Part shown: piece after piece, positions 63,301 through 64,000 of the stretch
Layout: every line of letters starts with the position of its first letter
Numbering within the stretch: the first letter of the stretch is position 1
Assembly (NCBI GenBank): GCA_030426355.1
Contig: JAUHYQ010000002.1
Coordinates: 434,001 to 498,000, forward strand
Origin: Gammaproteobacteria bacterium
GTDB lineage: Bacteria; Pseudomonadota; Gammaproteobacteria; Steroidobacterales; GCA-2729495
Length of the DNA stretch: 64,000 bases
Direction of reading: 5' to 3'
Position numbers and translations under genes: made by a program
Notes under the pieces: model-generated
Database searches by the model: none
What the model saw: only the letters and a program-made list of their open reading frames with translations
Told to the model about the DNA's origin: nothing

Positions 63301-63536
63301 GCATACGGAACCGCCAGCATAGCGGTTGTTAATGGGTAAGTGATCTGATCTTCCACAACCTGCGGTGCCTGACCCGGGTACTCTGTGAATATGATCACCT
63401 GCACATCCGAAAGGTCTGGTATCGCATCCAGTGGCATGGTGCGCACTGTCCACAACCCGGCTCCTACGATCAGTGCGGCTCCGAGAACGACCAGGAAGCG
63501 GTTCTGCAGGCACGCGTCAATAATGCGTTCAATCAC
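60321..63536 (-). CDS. cusA: Cus-type heavy-metal RND efflux pump (CusA-like)
   Basis: 1071-aa HME-RND pump closest in text to CusA, which exports Cu(I)/Ag(I). N-terminus RFLVVLGAALIVGAGLWTVRTMPLDAIPDLSDVQVIIFTEYPGQAPQVVEDQITYPL; TM4 LGGIAIAIGAMVDGPIVLTENAHK. Methionines in places used by E. coli CusA for relay are visible: DILYMPTTLPGISI, APLSMIETIVRL and KTRIDMLSTGIKTPVGIK. Full length. It overlaps the upstream adaptor gene by 8 nt and the downstream channel gene by 4 nt. Confidence 0.93.
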   Translation of the reverse strand: MIERIIDACLQNRFLVVLGAALIVGAGLWTVRTMPLDAIPDLSDVQVIIFTEYPGQAPQVVEDQITYPLTTAMLAVPYAQVVRGYSFFGFSFVYIIFEDGTDMYWARSRVLEYLNFVSGRLPDGVTPSLGPDATGVGWVYEYALVDRTGQHDLAELRTIQDWYLRYPLQTVPGVAEVASIGGYVKQYQVEVDPNMLSAYNIPIGKVRQAIARSNSDIGGRLIEMAETEYMVRGLGYIQSLEDLEHVTVGVDTRGTPIRLKDIANIQIGPELRRGLAELDGTGEVVGGIVIMRYGDNALSTIKRIRHRLEELKTGLPEGVEIVPVYDRGTLIESAVDNLSKTLLIEFALVALICALFLLHMRSALVTIIVLPLGVLIALIAMRLQGINANIMSLGGIAIAIGAMVDGPIVLTENAHKHLAMARAAKGAELSATERWTAIGAAAREVGPALFFALLIIVVSYFAIFTLEAQEGRLFKPLAFTSSYSMAAAAVLAVTVAPLLTGYLVRGKIMPEEKNPVNRLLHAVHRPALNLVLYWRKTTLCVMVILLTATWYPVSQLGSEFMPPLDEGDILYMPTTLPGISITKAKELLQQTDKILRTFPEVESVFGKVGRAETATDPAPLSMIETIVRLKPRDTWPNPDKSTQNLMREMDAAIKFPGLANAWTMPIKTRIDMLSTGIKTPVGIKISGPNLTILQQISENVELAMKTMPDTLSAFGDRAVGGYFLDIDIRRTELARYGLNVSDVQDVIMSAVGGMRVTETVEGLERYPVNLRYPRELRDNPDSLRRVLVPTPTGAQIPLGQLTNIRLTRGAPAIKSENARPNAWVYVDLKTSDVGGFVAQAKQVLNKQVNIPAGYTISWSGQFEYMERANARLKIVIPITLFLIFLLLYLNFRNVSAPAVVMISVPFALIGGFWFVYWANFNISVAVAVGFIALAGVAVETGILVLTFIEETVSRHREKQIAAHQRGEAPSASLSAEQILQAVHEGTSKRVRPVAMTALSTIVGLLPIMLGGGTGSDVMQRIAAPMVGGMLTTTILCLLVLPVIYVFVLQWRERTDPVKDDNSTTSPNGDQL

Positions 63537-64000
63537 TGGAAGTCTCCCGCATTTTTGCCGTCGCCTCGCGTAGCTTGGACTCGGAGTCGATCAGAAACTG
63601 AGCGGATACGACGACTTCCTCGCCTGGTGTTAGTCCGCTCTTGACTTCAGTCCATCCCTCGCTGCTTACGCCGAGCGTTACGTCACGAGGCTCAAATTTC
63701 CCAGCTGCGCGTTGCACAAAAACCTGTTCGCGGGTGCCCGAGCGGATGACGGCTTCCGAAGGAATTGCTGTTGCCTCAATGACGGTTCCAGCATCGATGG
63801 TGACGTTGGCAAACATGTCGGGTTTCAATAGTAAATTCGGGTTATCGAACTCCATACGCACCTTGATCGTCCGCGTCTGGCTCTCTGCATAGGGATACAC
63901 GTAACTGATTGCGCCCTTAAAGCTTTGTCCGGGGACTGCCGCAACTCGAATTTCGGCGGTATCGCCTACTGAAACCCAAGGCAGCTCCTCCTCATAAATG
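63529..64000 (-). CDS. cusB: Cus-type RND periplasmic adaptor (partial, N-terminus beyond window)
   Basis: The minus-strand frame continues past the right edge; only the C-terminal 156 codons are visible. ELPWVSVGDTAEIRVAAVPGQSFKGAISYVYPYAESQTRTIKVRMEFDNPNLLLKPDMFANVTID is the typical beta-barrel part of CusB-like membrane fusion proteins, followed by AIPSEAVIRSGTREQVFVQ and SGLTPGEEVVVSAQFLIDSESKL. It links CusA to an outer-membrane channel, whose gene probably lies beyond the window. Overlaps cusA by 8 nt. Confidence 0.9.
   Translation of the reverse strand, partial: IYEEELPWVSVGDTAEIRVAAVPGQSFKGAISYVYPYAESQTRTIKVRMEFDNPNLLLKPDMFANVTIDAGTVIEATAIPSEAVIRSGTREQVFVQRAAGKFEPRDVTLGVSSEGWTEVKSGLTPGEEVVVSAQFLIDSESKLREATAKMRETSSD

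Overview
The window looks like chromosomal DNA from a moderately GC-rich gammaproteobacterium. The evidence is the neighbourhood valS–holC–pepA / lptF–lptG, Hda, a type IVa minor-pilin operon ending in pilY1–pilE, and the purM–purN and dcd–mrp gene pairs. The genus cannot be fixed from the sequence alone; a marine or sediment lineage of the Chromatiales/Woeseiales type is only a guess.

1–23.3 kb is a compact housekeeping block. It runs from a HEAT-repeat Ser/Thr kinase (cut by the left edge) through Mrp, dCTP deaminase, purine synthesis (purM, purN), a PgsA-like enzyme, Hda, WrbA, an ArsC-like protein, a lytic transglycosylase, ProS, PssA, a family-4 uracil-DNA glycosylase, RimI, ValS, HolC and PepA to the LptF/LptG lipopolysaccharide exporter, and ends with an RDD and an HPP membrane protein. 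Many genes overlap by 4 nt (ATGA), and at least two appear to use TTG starts placed just after Shine-Dalgarno sequences inside the upstream gene. 23.7–30.6 kb is a complete minor-pilin operon (fimT/gspH, pilV, pilW, pilX, a 118-aa unknown, pilY1, pilE) closed by a strong hairpin terminator. 30.7–36.2 kb is an oligopeptide ABC transporter operon read leftward (oppB-C-D-F-A order).

36.4–50.1 kb is an integrated mobile element. A tyrosine integrase sits just inside a 43-bp sequence that matches the 3' part of a tRNA (Glu-CUC-like), and the same sequence recurs at 50.0–50.1 kb, split there by a 54-bp palindromic insertion. The element has a leftward replication module (AlpA, TOPRIM primase-like protein, DUF3987 protein, two small accessory genes) bracketed by iteron-like repeats, which resembles phage-satellite or P4-like integrative elements. 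Around it are probable defence or conflict genes: an operator-controlled RHH/YfbU-like gene followed by a PD-(D/E)XK-like protein, an XRE–ImmA/IrrE metallopeptidase with a DUF4411 PIN-like partner, a second PD-(D/E)XK-like gene, and a membrane-anchored protein with features of a class III nucleotidyl cyclase. Several genes have no recognisable family, and an 0.8-kb stretch carries no convincing gene.

50.2–64 kb is a metal-resistance region with two RND systems. A rightward Czc-type operon (small Cys/His-rich secreted protein, TolC-like, adaptor, RND pump, two related lipoproteins, OprB-like porin) faces a leftward Cus-type operon (adaptor cut by the right edge, CusA-like pump, a two-helix ion channel overlapping it by 4 nt, and an APC amino-acid permease). 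The most original candidates are the cyclase-like gene at 48.7–49.8 kb, the operator-controlled YfbU/nuclease-like pair at 37.9–39.9 kb, and the interrupted att copy at 50.0 kb.
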